Shown: positions 15,896 to 23,980 of the stretch, in pieces | Position numbering within the stretch: position 1 is the stretch's first letter | Layout of the letters: every line of letters starts with the position of its first letter | Assembly: GCA_013112585.1 (NCBI GenBank) | Contig: JABFGH010000024.1 | Location: 1-64,000 of the forward strand | Length of the DNA: 64,000 nt | Origin: Ignavibacteriota bacterium | Lineage (GTDB): Bacteria; Bacteroidota; Ignavibacteria; Ignavibacteriales; Melioribacteraceae | Direction: 5' to 3' | Notes under the pieces: generated by a model | Told to the model about the DNA's origin: nothing | The model's input: the letters and a program-made list of their open reading frames with translations, nothing else | Databases searched by the model: none | Position numbers and translations under genes: made by a program

Positions 15896-18052
15896 TTATT
15901 TGTTTTGTATGCTGATAGTTCCCTCATTCATTTCCACATTTTGCGGGAACATTTGAACAAATTCTTTTCCATTCCATCTTTGAATATTTCTCTGCAATTT
16001 TTCTTTGTATTCACTTGTTCCAGTTAAAGGCATATCCAACTTGCTGCTTCTCACAAGCGAATCTCTTTTGTAAACAAAGCCCTCGGGAATCGTAATTCGA
16101 ACATCTGAAAAATCAAAGGTAAAATCGTAATATATTTCTAATGGATAATTTCTATATCCAACAATATCCTCAATTGTTTTAATGTCAATTAGTTGTTTCG
16201 TTTCTTCAATATGCGGAGAATTAACTGTTGAGTTATATTTTTCAGTTAAGAAAAAACTTAGATCAGTTTTTGGCAGCAAAATATATTGATCAAAATCAGC
16301 AACTTGCTGATTTAAAAAAGTATAATTTTTGATCGTTGGTGCTGTGCCATTTAGTTTATCATATTCAATGGAAAACACAAAAGCTGATTTTTTACCATTT
16401 GAATTTCCTGCTGCTACTACTTCCAACTTACCATCATTATCAATGTCTTTAACTAATGCACCTTGAATTCCGCCCGGATGCCAAAACGAATCATCAATTA
16501 GTTCACCGGTAGCCGCATTAATTTTTAGTATCGGGTTGGGGTAATGATGTGCTTCTTGGGCAGCAACTATCAGTTCATTTACTCCATTATTTTTAATAAT
16601 ATCTACTATCATATGAATTCTATAAAAATCTGAGAACTTTTCTTTTGGAGTTTCAACAATTCTTCGGTAATCAAACTTCCACTTTAAACTACCTGTAGAG
16701 TTAAGGCAAAATAAAGTTCCGCTCCGCCCAACTTCGCATAAGAATAACTCATTTTTACCATCTCCATCAGTATCAAATATTTTAAATTTATTCTTAAAAT
16801 AATGCGACGGCGCATACTCTTTGCCGGGAACAGGGAACTCATTTATCTCCCATAAAGTTTTACCAAGTTTGTTTTTAACAAAACCGATTCCAGGCACACT
16901 TTGGAAATCAATTCCAACCGGATTATCATCAAAATCTTTTACCAAAAAATAGCTTGAAGTAAAAACTAATAAAACTAAAAGTGCGATTGATAACTTATTC
17001 TTTAAAGTTTTTTTCGCACCCCATTTAATAATGTTTTGTTTTTTGATACTCACTAAACTTCTTCTATCAATTAAATCTGATATAATTGGAATGCCAATAA
17101 TTTCAAGCTCTCTTTTGGGATATTTTTTATGAAGTAAGTTTATTCTTTTAGTAGCAGTTGCTAAATCCGAAAATGGGATAATAAATCTTTGAACTTTTGA
17201 ATAAAAAACTGCCTCAACTTTTTTCTCTATCGATTCAACTCCAACTGAATCAATTTCTCCTTTTTCATTTACGCTTCCGGTAGATGCAATATTGCTTCCA
17301 AGCGTAACAACATCGCGCAAATTGTAAAATCGAATTAATTCTTGAATAAACCCGATAGTTAATGCAATGCCGAATGAACCCCCTTCATAAATGCCGTACT
17401 TTTTATTGAATCTTATTACTACTTCGTGAAAATGCTTTGATGCTTTAATTGAACCGGCAAAATAATTTTTAGCGAAATCCCATGAGCTTTGTATTTGTTG
17501 ATTCAACCGGTTATCACTCTGCCCGAAATCCGGCACTACAACAAAAGTATCTTCCGTTAATGAGATACGCTTTGAAATACTGATTGTGATAGTTTCAAGA
17601 AACCCGAAAAAGTATTTATCATCATCTGATTTTTCTAAAACCGGAAATAGCAGACAATTGCCGGTAGAACTTTCAGAAGTTCCGCCCTCCAATATTTTTT
17701 TAAGCTCATCAAATTGATTTTTAATCTTCGTAATTGAAAAACTTAACTCATTGTTAACAGCTTCTTCGTTTACAGTTTTTAAGTATTTCTCAGCAATGCT
17801 ATAAATTGATTCGGTCTGTAAAGGATCGATCCCGAAGGGTGAATAATTTTTTAGCAATGTAGAATATTTTGGTAGGAACTCTGTAAAGTAAGCTGATAGT
17901 AAGGAATTGTTGTTAGCGGTAAGTAAATGTGATAAAAAAATAGTAAGCTCAATTAATTGAAAATTCGGTGAGCCGAACTCTGCAAGAACTTGATTGAGAT
18001 GCTGTCTCCTTTCTTCTAAAGCTGCTAAATTATTTATTGCCAAACTCCCCAC
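15896..18052 (-). CDS. Lon-like protease domain / TM / FG-GAP membrane protein, paralogue 3
   Basis: 718 residues read from a GTG start (18050-18052); TTG codons a little further in are possible alternatives. Same design as its paralogues: S226 in IYEGGSFGIALTIGF, ASTGSVNEKGEIDSV, K277-K278, and a membrane span at about 354-371 after a Lys-rich stretch. Then come the motifs DTDGDGKNELFL and DIDNDGKLEVV and the C-terminal QRWNGKEFVQMFP. In this copy the residue just before SIEKK is Glu where paralogues 1 and 2 have Lys. The KK pair is the conserved one, which makes it the better candidate for the catalytic Lys. It lies between repeat arrays B3 and A2 and appears to be a single-gene unit. Confidence 0.75.
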   Translation of the reverse strand: MGSLAINNLAALEERRQHLNQVLAEFGSPNFQLIELTIFLSHLLTANNNSLLSAYFTEFLPKYSTLLKNYSPFGIDPLQTESIYSIAEKYLKTVNEEAVNNELSFSITKIKNQFDELKKILEGGTSESSTGNCLLFPVLEKSDDDKYFFGFLETITISISKRISLTEDTFVVVPDFGQSDNRLNQQIQSSWDFAKNYFAGSIKASKHFHEVVIRFNKKYGIYEGGSFGIALTIGFIQELIRFYNLRDVVTLGSNIASTGSVNEKGEIDSVGVESIEKKVEAVFYSKVQRFIIPFSDLATATKRINLLHKKYPKRELEIIGIPIISDLIDRRSLVSIKKQNIIKWGAKKTLKNKLSIALLVLLVFTSSYFLVKDFDDNPVGIDFQSVPGIGFVKNKLGKTLWEINEFPVPGKEYAPSHYFKNKFKIFDTDGDGKNELFLCEVGRSGTLFCLNSTGSLKWKFDYRRIVETPKEKFSDFYRIHMIVDIIKNNGVNELIVAAQEAHHYPNPILKINAATGELIDDSFWHPGGIQGALVKDIDNDGKLEVVAAGNSNGKKSAFVFSIEYDKLNGTAPTIKNYTFLNQQVADFDQYILLPKTDLSFFLTEKYNSTVNSPHIEETKQLIDIKTIEDIVGYRNYPLEIYYDFTFDFSDVRITIPEGFVYKRDSLVRSSKLDMPLTGTSEYKEKLQRNIQRWNGKEFVQMFPQNVEMNEGTISIQNK

Positions 18053-18177
18053 TCCACATTTAAACCAAAAATAATATAAAAAAATTGGTGTGGTTTTTCA
18101 AAAATGAATGGTTGTTTCAGGACCTCATTTTCACAAATTCATTTGTATTAATTTCCTCATTTTAATTACCTTTGACA
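18053..18177 (+). other. Upstream region of paralogue 3
   Basis: It contains the promoter region of the minus-strand Lon-like gene, but no box is assigned with confidence. A TTTTTGAAAAACC stretch resembles the first block of the island motif, but the second block is missing. Confidence 0.3.
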
Positions 18178-18337
18178 ATACCCGGTTGCTTCGGTACACC
18201 CCGCTTAGCGGGGTTACTCAGCCACCTTGGTTGTACCGCAACTTTAACTTTACCGGTTATCGAGTAGTCCTGCCTTTGGGGACGTATCGAGATAAAGGTT
18301 ATCGAGTATTCCCGCTAAGCGGAATGTAGCGAGATAA
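18178..18337 (+). repeat. Dispersed repeat family A, copy 2
   Basis: It starts with CGGTTGCTTCGGTAC, a CCCCGCTTAGCGGGG hairpin and TTACTCAGCCACC. Then come alternating GGTTATCGAGTA and GACGTATCGAGATA pieces and another CCCGCTAAGCGG hairpin. The first 44 bases match copy 3 at 19795 nearly perfectly, and copy 1 (4119-4325) carries the same pieces inverted. Confidence 0.75.
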
Positions 18338-18393
18338 CGTGAATGTATTGCAGAGATTTTGGAGGCTTGAAAAACTTACCAAGTCGTTTTAAA

Positions 18394-19542
18394 CTAAGCG
18401 GCTAATTCTGCAAGCCAGTCGGAGAGTTTTAGTAGTTTTATATTTCGCTTTTCTTCTTCCTGGTGCAAATTATAAACAAGCTGTACAGATTCAACTTCAG
18501 GGTAGCGTGCTGAAAAATATAGCAGTGGAGCGGATAACTGCTTACTGCTTAATTTTACTTCTAAAAATTGAAGTGGTTTATCATCTTTCGCAACCACAAA
18601 ATCAATTTCCTTTCCATCTTTTGTTCGTAGATAATTCAAACTATAGTTAGCACCCTTGGCATCATACAGATATTGTACATGCTTTAACAAACAAACAGCT
18701 GTTGTATTTTCAAGCTTAATTCCGGCATCACCCTTAATATAAGAGGTATTGTAAAAATAAATTTTAGGTTCCTTTAGGATGGAACGTGCAATATTTTTAT
18801 GGAGAGGACGGACAAGAAAAATAACATAAAGACTTTCTAAAATATTGATATATTTTTTAATTGTATTCGGCGATGCCTGCAAATCTTCAGCAATTGAATT
18901 TATTGAAAGTGGTGAACCAACTTTCAATCTTAAAACTTCCACAAGGGTTTTCATTGTATTAATTTCGTTAATGCGTGAAAACTCTAATATATCTTCTCTT
19001 ATTAAGTCTGTATAATATTGATTTTTCCATCTTTCAGCTTCAATTACTGCGTCTTCAGCCGGTAAGTTTAGGCTTTGCAGAATAGGTTCCGGAAAACCAC
19101 CGAAATTATTTAGTTTATCAACTGCCTCATAGGCCGTAATTTTAGATGCTAACTCTTTTACCGAAAAAGGATTTAGACGATGATGAAAATACCTTCCGGC
19201 TAATGAATCTCCGCTTTGACGAAATGTATCTAATCTAGCGCTTCCGGTAATTAAAATTGCCTGACCGCTCTTTTTAGAATCATAGACACCTTTTAAGTAA
19301 TTTTTCCAATTCTTCATTTTGTGGATCTCATCAAATATTAATATGTCGGAATTTTGAACCCAACTCATCTCATTAATAATGTTCCTATCGGTAAAATTAT
19401 CAAAATTTAGATACTGTGGATTTTGGAATTTACCCATTATTTGTTTTGCAAGATAAGTTTTTCCAACTTGCCGCGGTCCGGTTATAAAAACCATCTTTTT
19501 TGAAAGGTCTTTTAATATTTGATTAAATAAATATCTTTGCAT
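18394..19542 (-). CDS. AAA ATPase with C-terminal DUF4143-type domain
   Basis: 382 residues from the ATG at 19540-19542; a TTG two codons upstream is also possible. Walker A GPRQVGKT (22-29), Walker B ILIFDEIH with D71-E72, and a sensor-like ILITGSARLD are visible. The C-terminal half has a helix-turn-helix-like stretch (SINSIAEDLQASPNTIKKYI) and a nuclease-fold-like KDGKEIDFVVAKDDK..LEVK, the D-ExK pattern of DUF4143 proteins. These standalone ATPases are very common in Bacteroidota. Their role is unknown, and mobile or toxin-antitoxin-like behaviour has been suggested. The gene stands alone between two copies of repeat A. Two 23-base direct repeats lie just upstream. Confidence 0.85.
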   Translation of the reverse strand: MQRYLFNQILKDLSKKMVFITGPRQVGKTYLAKQIMGKFQNPQYLNFDNFTDRNIINEMSWVQNSDILIFDEIHKMKNWKNYLKGVYDSKKSGQAILITGSARLDTFRQSGDSLAGRYFHHRLNPFSVKELASKITAYEAVDKLNNFGGFPEPILQSLNLPAEDAVIEAERWKNQYYTDLIREDILEFSRINEINTMKTLVEVLRLKVGSPLSINSIAEDLQASPNTIKKYINILESLYVIFLVRPLHKNIARSILKEPKIYFYNTSYIKGDAGIKLENTTAVCLLKHVQYLYDAKGANYSLNYLRTKDGKEIDFVVAKDDKPLQFLEVKLSSKQLSAPLLYFSARYPEVESVQLVYNLHQEEEKRNIKLLKLSDWLAELAA

Positions 19543-19551
19543 ACGCAATTA

Positions 19552-19606
19552 TTGCAATAAAATGCAAAATAGTCAAGACTTTTTTGCAAAGTAGTGCATA
19601 ATAGTC
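19552..19606 (-). promoter_or_regulatory. Two 23-bp direct repeats upstream of the AAA/DUF4143 gene
   Basis: On the minus strand two copies of GACTATT-T/A-TGCA...TTGCAA (19584-19606 and 19552-19574) match at 18 of 23 positions. They are repeated with a 32-bp period, about three helical turns. They end ten bases before the ATG. This looks like an operator, perhaps for autoregulation through the gene's own helix-turn-helix-like segment. Confidence 0.5.
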
Positions 19607-19614
19607 GGATATGT

Positions 19615-19728
19615 GCGAAACAACAATTCTCAGAACTTAACTCTTCTTCTAAATCAAGTTTCTAATAGAAATAGTTTAGCCATTAATCAATTTCTTCCCC
19701 TTGTTATAATTAGCTGCAAGAAATCTCG
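19615..19728 (+). pseudogene. 5' fragment of an ECF sigma factor gene (TIGR02999-like)
   Basis: The plus strand reads NNSQNLTLLLNQ, then VSNRNSLAINQFLPLV. This matches the N-terminus of the intact sigma factor at 53119 (NNSQNITILLNQ, VSNGNTLAINQILPLV) at most positions. A one-base loss (GTTTAT to GTTAT) then shifts the frame, and a few codons later the similarity stops at the edge of repeat-A-like sequence. So only about 38 codons of the gene remain, without regions 2.2 to 4. It is a dead copy. Confidence 0.8.
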
Positions 19729-20049
19729 ATATATCCACCTTACACATTGAAGCTCAATCAGCGGCATTAAAAATAAAATAGGTTCAACGATTTCCGGTTG
19801 CTTCGGTACACCCCGCTTAGCGGGGTTACTCAGCCATCTTGGTTGAGTGAAAGTTTTAAATTTGTAGGTCATCGAGTAGTCCCGCATTTGAGGACGTATC
19901 GAGATGCCGGTCATCGAGTACTCCCGTTTTTCAGGACGTATCGAGATACGGTTATCGAGTAGCCCCGCCTTTAAGGGACTTATCGAGATAACATTGCAGA
20001 ATTGGAAAACGTTTGATCAAAAACCTGCTGAACCAGTTTCTTTCAACAA
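19729..20049 (+). repeat. Dispersed repeat family A, copy 3, with spacer
   Basis: The core spans 19793-19993: CGGTTGCTTCGG, the CCCCGCTTAGCGGGG hairpin and TTACTCAGCCATC. It is followed by three rounds of ATCGAGTA(G/C)(T/C)CCCG...GACGTATCGAGAT. Longer than copy 2 by one round. It directly adjoins the sigma pseudogene on its left. Confidence 0.75.
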
Positions 20050-20574
20050 TCAACTAATCAACTCAACTCCATTTATTTCAATACTCTTATCGATTGTTGC
20101 GGATTTATTACTTCCCTTAACTTTAATAATTTTACCGCCAGGTTTTAGTTTTAGAGATATGGTCTCAAAATGACTGTTATCATTTTTAAATATATAAATT
20201 TTCCGATCAGCTTTTGTTGTAATAATTTTAATAATTAAATCATTTACTTCATCTTTATATGTATCTACAACAACTTCAGTGTTTTCTTCCGGACCATCTG
20301 CTGCAAGTTTTACAATATTTGTAATAGAATATTCGACATTAAATTCATACTGTAAATCATTCTCTATTTTATATTGCTGAATTACAGCAGTAAATGCTTT
20401 TTCATCTAAAGCTTTATGGTTATTATAATTATTTATTATTGCTTGAGCAGAGCTGCAGATTAAAATTTGTTCGTTAAGAAAATGTTTATAGATATTCAGT
20501 TGTTTCATTTTCCAACTGCCCAATTCATTTTGGCAGCAAACATAGTTAAAAATATCTCTTTCTGTAATATTCAT
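20050..20574 (-). CDS. Small paralogous protein 2 of the accessory island, function unknown
   Basis: 174 residues, no signal peptide. Paralogue of the protein at 7532-8059, sharing the opening MNITERDIFNYV, the LAADGPE block, VDTYKDE, and IYIFKNDNSHFE followed by SLKLKPGGK. The family is unknown to me. The conserved first 12 residues and the beta-rich C-terminal half are the best markers. It has its own copy of the island motif 32 bp upstream (20607-20635), nearly the same distance as for small protein 1, and the leader contains an AAGGAG-like site. Its gene directly follows the PEGA-TonB gene in the same direction. Confidence 0.75.
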   Translation of the reverse strand: MNITERDIFNYVCCQNELGSWKMKQLNIYKHFLNEQILICSSAQAIINNYNNHKALDEKAFTAVIQQYKIENDLQYEFNVEYSITNIVKLAADGPEENTEVVVDTYKDEVNDLIIKIITTKADRKIYIFKNDNSHFETISLKLKPGGKIIKVKGSNKSATIDKSIEINGVELIS

Positions 20575-20606
20575 ATCTTACCTCGTTTGGTCTCCTTAAA
20601 CTAAAG

Positions 20607-20635
20607 GTAGTACACAAACCGGAATTTTTGAAAAA
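20607..20635 (-). promoter_or_regulatory. Shared bipartite island motif, copy 2
   Basis: Minus strand: TTTTTCAAAAA, nine bases, GTGTACTAC, ending 32 bp before the ATG of small protein 2. The first block is identical to copy 1 over eleven bases, although the intervening nine bases differ completely. This argues that the two blocks are under selection. Confidence 0.65.
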
Positions 20636-20644
20636 CTCAAATAG

Positions 20645-21565
20645 TTAGTCCAACTTAAATAAAATTGGGATTGAAACTTGAACATTTACAGGTTTCCCTT
20701 TTTGTCTGCCCGGAATAAACTTTGCATTTTTTACAGCACTCATTGCAGCTTCATCACATCCCGCTCCAATTCCTTTTATTAACTCTACTTTATTTACTTT
20801 ACCCTCTTTGTCAACAAATGCTTTAATAAAAACCTTTCCCTTTATTCCTGCTCTTTTAGCAATTTCCGGATAAGATACTCTTGCCTGTAAAGAGTCCATT
20901 CCACCAACTGGTTTAGGCATTTCTTCTACTGCAATAAAATATGCCATTTGTGAAAGTTTCTTATCAGCCCATAAATTATTTTCCTCAGCATCTAAATTTC
21001 TATAAGAAACGGAAAATGAATCATTCAAAAAATCAACAAATACTTCTGCTTGCTGAAGATTATTTATTGAAATAATTTTTGAAATTTTCTTCCCTTTGTA
21101 AAAGAAATCCATATCATAAGTTCCTGCGCTTATTTTGGAGGCTTTCCATTTATCAACTATCTTACTTGCATTTATTCCTAATTCATGCACGTAAATTTTA
21201 ATGTCTAAAGGAAGTGACTGTATTTGTAAACTTCCAAATAACTTCTTGTTATTTTTTTTAGTACGCTTTTCATTTCGTTTGGTTTGAAATAGTTCCATGT
21301 AATGCACATGAACTTTTGAGGGCTTTACATTAATATAGATCAGTTCCGATTCATACCCACCACCTTTTGCTTCAACTACATGTCTTCCCGCTTCAACATT
21401 GTCTATTAATAGACCGTCATATTTCAAATCTGTGGTACCAACTAACTTTTCATCAAGATAAATAGTTACCCCCGGTTGACATTTAATTTGAATATGACCT
21501 GTTGTTTGAGAATACGTAACTAAATTTGCACAAAGATAAAAGGTAATTAGTATCAGCTTATTCAT
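20645..21565 (-). CDS. Secreted PEGA-domain protein with TonB C-terminal domain
   Basis: 306 residues with a signal peptide (about 1-19). Residues 24-90 resemble a PEGA domain (GVTIYLDEKLVGTT and VEAGRHVVEAKGGGY), and a second related beta segment follows around 110-170. The last 85 residues are a TonB C-terminal domain: YPEIAKRAGIKGKVFIKAFV, then GIGAGCDEAAMSAVKNAKF, PG and PV. TonB domains usually contact TonB boxes of outer-membrane receptors; PEGA domains often bind surface or peptidoglycan components. It lacks the inner-membrane anchor and Pro-rich spacer of a classical TonB. An island motif lies 69 bp upstream. Confidence 0.85.
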   Translation of the reverse strand: MNKLILITFYLCANLVTYSQTTGHIQIKCQPGVTIYLDEKLVGTTDLKYDGLLIDNVEAGRHVVEAKGGGYESELIYINVKPSKVHVHYMELFQTKRNEKRTKKNNKKLFGSLQIQSLPLDIKIYVHELGINASKIVDKWKASKISAGTYDMDFFYKGKKISKIISINNLQQAEVFVDFLNDSFSVSYRNLDAEENNLWADKKLSQMAYFIAVEEMPKPVGGMDSLQARVSYPEIAKRAGIKGKVFIKAFVDKEGKVNKVELIKGIGAGCDEAAMSAVKNAKFIPGRQKGKPVNVQVSIPILFKLD

Positions 21566-21634
21566 TTTTGATCCTTAAAATTTAGTTTGTGTAATAATTA
21601 AATAGTATTAATTCAAATGTTGTTACCTAATTAA

Positions 21635-21663
21635 GTAGTACACTTATTGAGTTTTTTATAATT
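21635..21663 (-). promoter_or_regulatory. Shared bipartite island motif, copy 3
   Basis: Minus strand: AATTATAAAAA (weaker first block), nine bases, GTGTACTAC. It ends 69 bp before the ATG of the PEGA-TonB gene. The second block is identical to that of copy 2. Confidence 0.5.
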
Positions 21664-21735
21664 GATTACAAATTAATTTTAAGTCTTGTGGGATATAGCT
21701 CTCATTAATAGAACTGATATTAACTGAATTGCCTG

Positions 21736-23847
21736 CTAATTTTCTAACATAGAATTTAGTTCAATAAAACTTTTTCCATTCCATGATTTTATTTCTTTAA
21801 ATATTTTTGTGCGATATTCATGAGTATCAGTAAAAGGCTGTTTAAGTTTTCCGTTCTTCACTAGTTCGTCCCTTTTTGCAATAAATAATTCATTGAATAC
21901 AATCTCAACTTTCTTAAAATCAAAGCTGAATCTATATTCTACTACCATCAGATTGTCAATGTTTAAGTAGTCTTCAAGAGTTGAAACTGATATAATCTCG
22001 TCATTTTCAAAAACTTTTGGTGCTTCATAAATAGGGTTTAACCTAGGATAATTTCTTTTTCCTAAATCAGTTCTTGGCAATAACAAATATTTAGTAAAGT
22101 TAGCAATAGATTTATCGCTGAAAGAAAACTCATCCAAAGTGGGTGCCGACCCTGTTAAACTGTCATAATCAATAGTAAATAAAAAAGCCTTATCGTAGCC
22201 ATATGATATTCCTGAAGCAATCAAATCTAACTGATCATCATTTTTTAGATCAAATATTTCTGCTCCGGTTATATTACCGGCATGATAGAATTTTTTTCCA
22301 AACGGCTCACCTGTTTTCGCATTTACTTTCAGTATAATATTTGGGTAGTAATAATTGTGATTTGCAATAGTAACAATTTCAATAATATCATTATTCTCTA
22401 TTATATCAATAATAGAATTAATGCTGTATCTGTCAGAAAACTTTTGACTCTCTGTTTCAATTTTTTCGTGATGAACATAACTCCAAATCTTATAACCGTT
22501 ATTTGTATAATTGTAAAGTGCTCCTGAAGAATCTACTCTTGTTAAAAATACTTCGTTTTTACCATCGTTGTTAACGTCTTTAATAGCATATAATTTTTTT
22601 GATAATGATGGATACTTTCTATATAACACACCTGATGCTTCAGGTGATTTAATCCAGATTATATTACCGTATTTATTTTTTACGTAAGCTGTTAAGTACG
22701 GAGTTCTATCATTGTTTTCGAACTCGACTGCAGTAGGGTTGTTATCCATATTTCTAAATAGAAAGTATGATGAAAGAATTATGAGTAATGAAAGTAAAAG
22801 CAATGCGAATTTATTTTTTATAATTTTTTTTAAACCCCAATAAATAATATTCTGCTTCTTAATTTCAATTATGTCTCTTCTATTTAAAAGGTCATCAATC
22901 TTTTCAATACCAATAAGCTGAAGTTCTCTTTTTGGAAAGATTGAATTAAGTTCAGCCAATTTCTTTTTCGCATCGGTAATATCTTTATTGGGAATAATAA
23001 ACTTTTTAACTTCTGAATAGAATAGAGTTTCGATTTTCTTTTTAATCACGCCACTAGAAACAGATTTAACTTTTTCATTTTTATCTACACCGCCTGTCGA
23101 TGCAATATTTGACTTTATAAGAACACTTCGTCTTAAATTATAATATTTTATTAATGATTGAATAAATCCAATTGTTAATGCTATACCTAGTGATTCACCA
23201 ACATAAAGTCCGTATTTTTTTTCAAATTGAACAACCACTTTATGAAATTTGTTAATTCGACTATAATGATTAGTTAAATAGTTTTTGGCTATTAGCCATG
23301 AATAATTAATTTGATTTTGCAGGCGATCTTCAATCTCTCCTAAATTTGGAACTACAATAAACTTATCGCCCTCGCTAACCTGTTCAGTAATCGTAATATT
23401 TATCTCTTCAACAAAGCCATACCATTTTTCTAATGCTTCGCAATTTTCGATAATAGGAAATTTAACAGATCCAATTGCTTGCCGATCATTTTGCTCACCT
23501 GCCAATACATTTTTGATATAATCAAAATTTTGATGGATTGACTCAATAACTAAATTAAGTTTGGTACTAGACCCATCATTAAATATTTTTTGATATGATT
23601 CAGCAACACTTAAAATATGCTCTGTTTTATTGGGGGTTATACCGGAAGGTGTGAATTGTTCAAGGAATAATAAATACTTCTTTTGAAATTCTTTAAAAAA
23701 AGCTTCTAATATAAATTTGTCATCCTGGTTTAATAGTAAATGCAGATAATCGGTAAGATAAAACAAATTTGAAATTGGTGAAGAACTTATCTGTAATTGT
23801 TTCTGCAAAGCCTCTCGCTTAGTTTCAATGCAATTGATATTCATCAA
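21736..23847 (-). CDS. Lon-like protease domain / TM / FG-GAP membrane protein, paralogue 4
   Basis: 703 residues, same design as the other three but the most diverged. S219 lies in LYVGESLGIALTIGF, followed by ASTGGVDKNEKVKSV and K269-K271; the membrane span is at about 347-364. The outer part has DVNNDGKNEVFL and DLKNDDQLDLIAS, where the second calcium-loop motif has lost its DG. The C-terminal block is shortened to KSWNGKSFIELN. It is divergent from the protease operon at 23981, with 133 bp between the starts, so the pair may be co-controlled. The ATG used gives a Met-Met start. Confidence 0.75.
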   Translation of the reverse strand: MMNINCIETKREALQKQLQISSSPISNLFYLTDYLHLLLNQDDKFILEAFFKEFQKKYLLFLEQFTPSGITPNKTEHILSVAESYQKIFNDGSSTKLNLVIESIHQNFDYIKNVLAGEQNDRQAIGSVKFPIIENCEALEKWYGFVEEINITITEQVSEGDKFIVVPNLGEIEDRLQNQINYSWLIAKNYLTNHYSRINKFHKVVVQFEKKYGLYVGESLGIALTIGFIQSLIKYYNLRRSVLIKSNIASTGGVDKNEKVKSVSSGVIKKKIETLFYSEVKKFIIPNKDITDAKKKLAELNSIFPKRELQLIGIEKIDDLLNRRDIIEIKKQNIIYWGLKKIIKNKFALLLLSLLIILSSYFLFRNMDNNPTAVEFENNDRTPYLTAYVKNKYGNIIWIKSPEASGVLYRKYPSLSKKLYAIKDVNNDGKNEVFLTRVDSSGALYNYTNNGYKIWSYVHHEKIETESQKFSDRYSINSIIDIIENNDIIEIVTIANHNYYYPNIILKVNAKTGEPFGKKFYHAGNITGAEIFDLKNDDQLDLIASGISYGYDKAFLFTIDYDSLTGSAPTLDEFSFSDKSIANFTKYLLLPRTDLGKRNYPRLNPIYEAPKVFENDEIISVSTLEDYLNIDNLMVVEYRFSFDFKKVEIVFNELFIAKRDELVKNGKLKQPFTDTHEYRTKIFKEIKSWNGKSFIELNSMLEN

Positions 23848-23901
23848 ACAGAAATCCCCTACCTCATTCTTTTATAATTAAAAGATAAAATATTAAAAAT
23901 A

Positions 23902-23930
23902 GTTTTCAAAAAAATAAGTTTGTGGGTTAC
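23902..23930 (+). promoter_or_regulatory. Shared bipartite island motif, copy 4
   Basis: Plus strand: GTTTTCAAAAA, nine bases, GTGGGTTAC, ending 50 bp before the ATG of the TPR gene. It heads the six-gene protease operon 23981-30676. Ten of the eleven bases of the first block match copies 1 and 2. Confidence 0.65.
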
Positions 23931-23980
23931 TAAATCAATACAGCAAGTATGCACTTTATATTTATTGAGAGGCGGAAATA

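Noticed and set aside
18060-18120. Island motif before Lon-like paralogue 3
   Set aside because: A TTTTTGAAAAA-like stretch exists, but no GTGNNNTAC follows at nine bases.
18108-18329. 73-codon frame over repeat A copy 2
   Set aside because: Made of repeat sequence, not protein-like.
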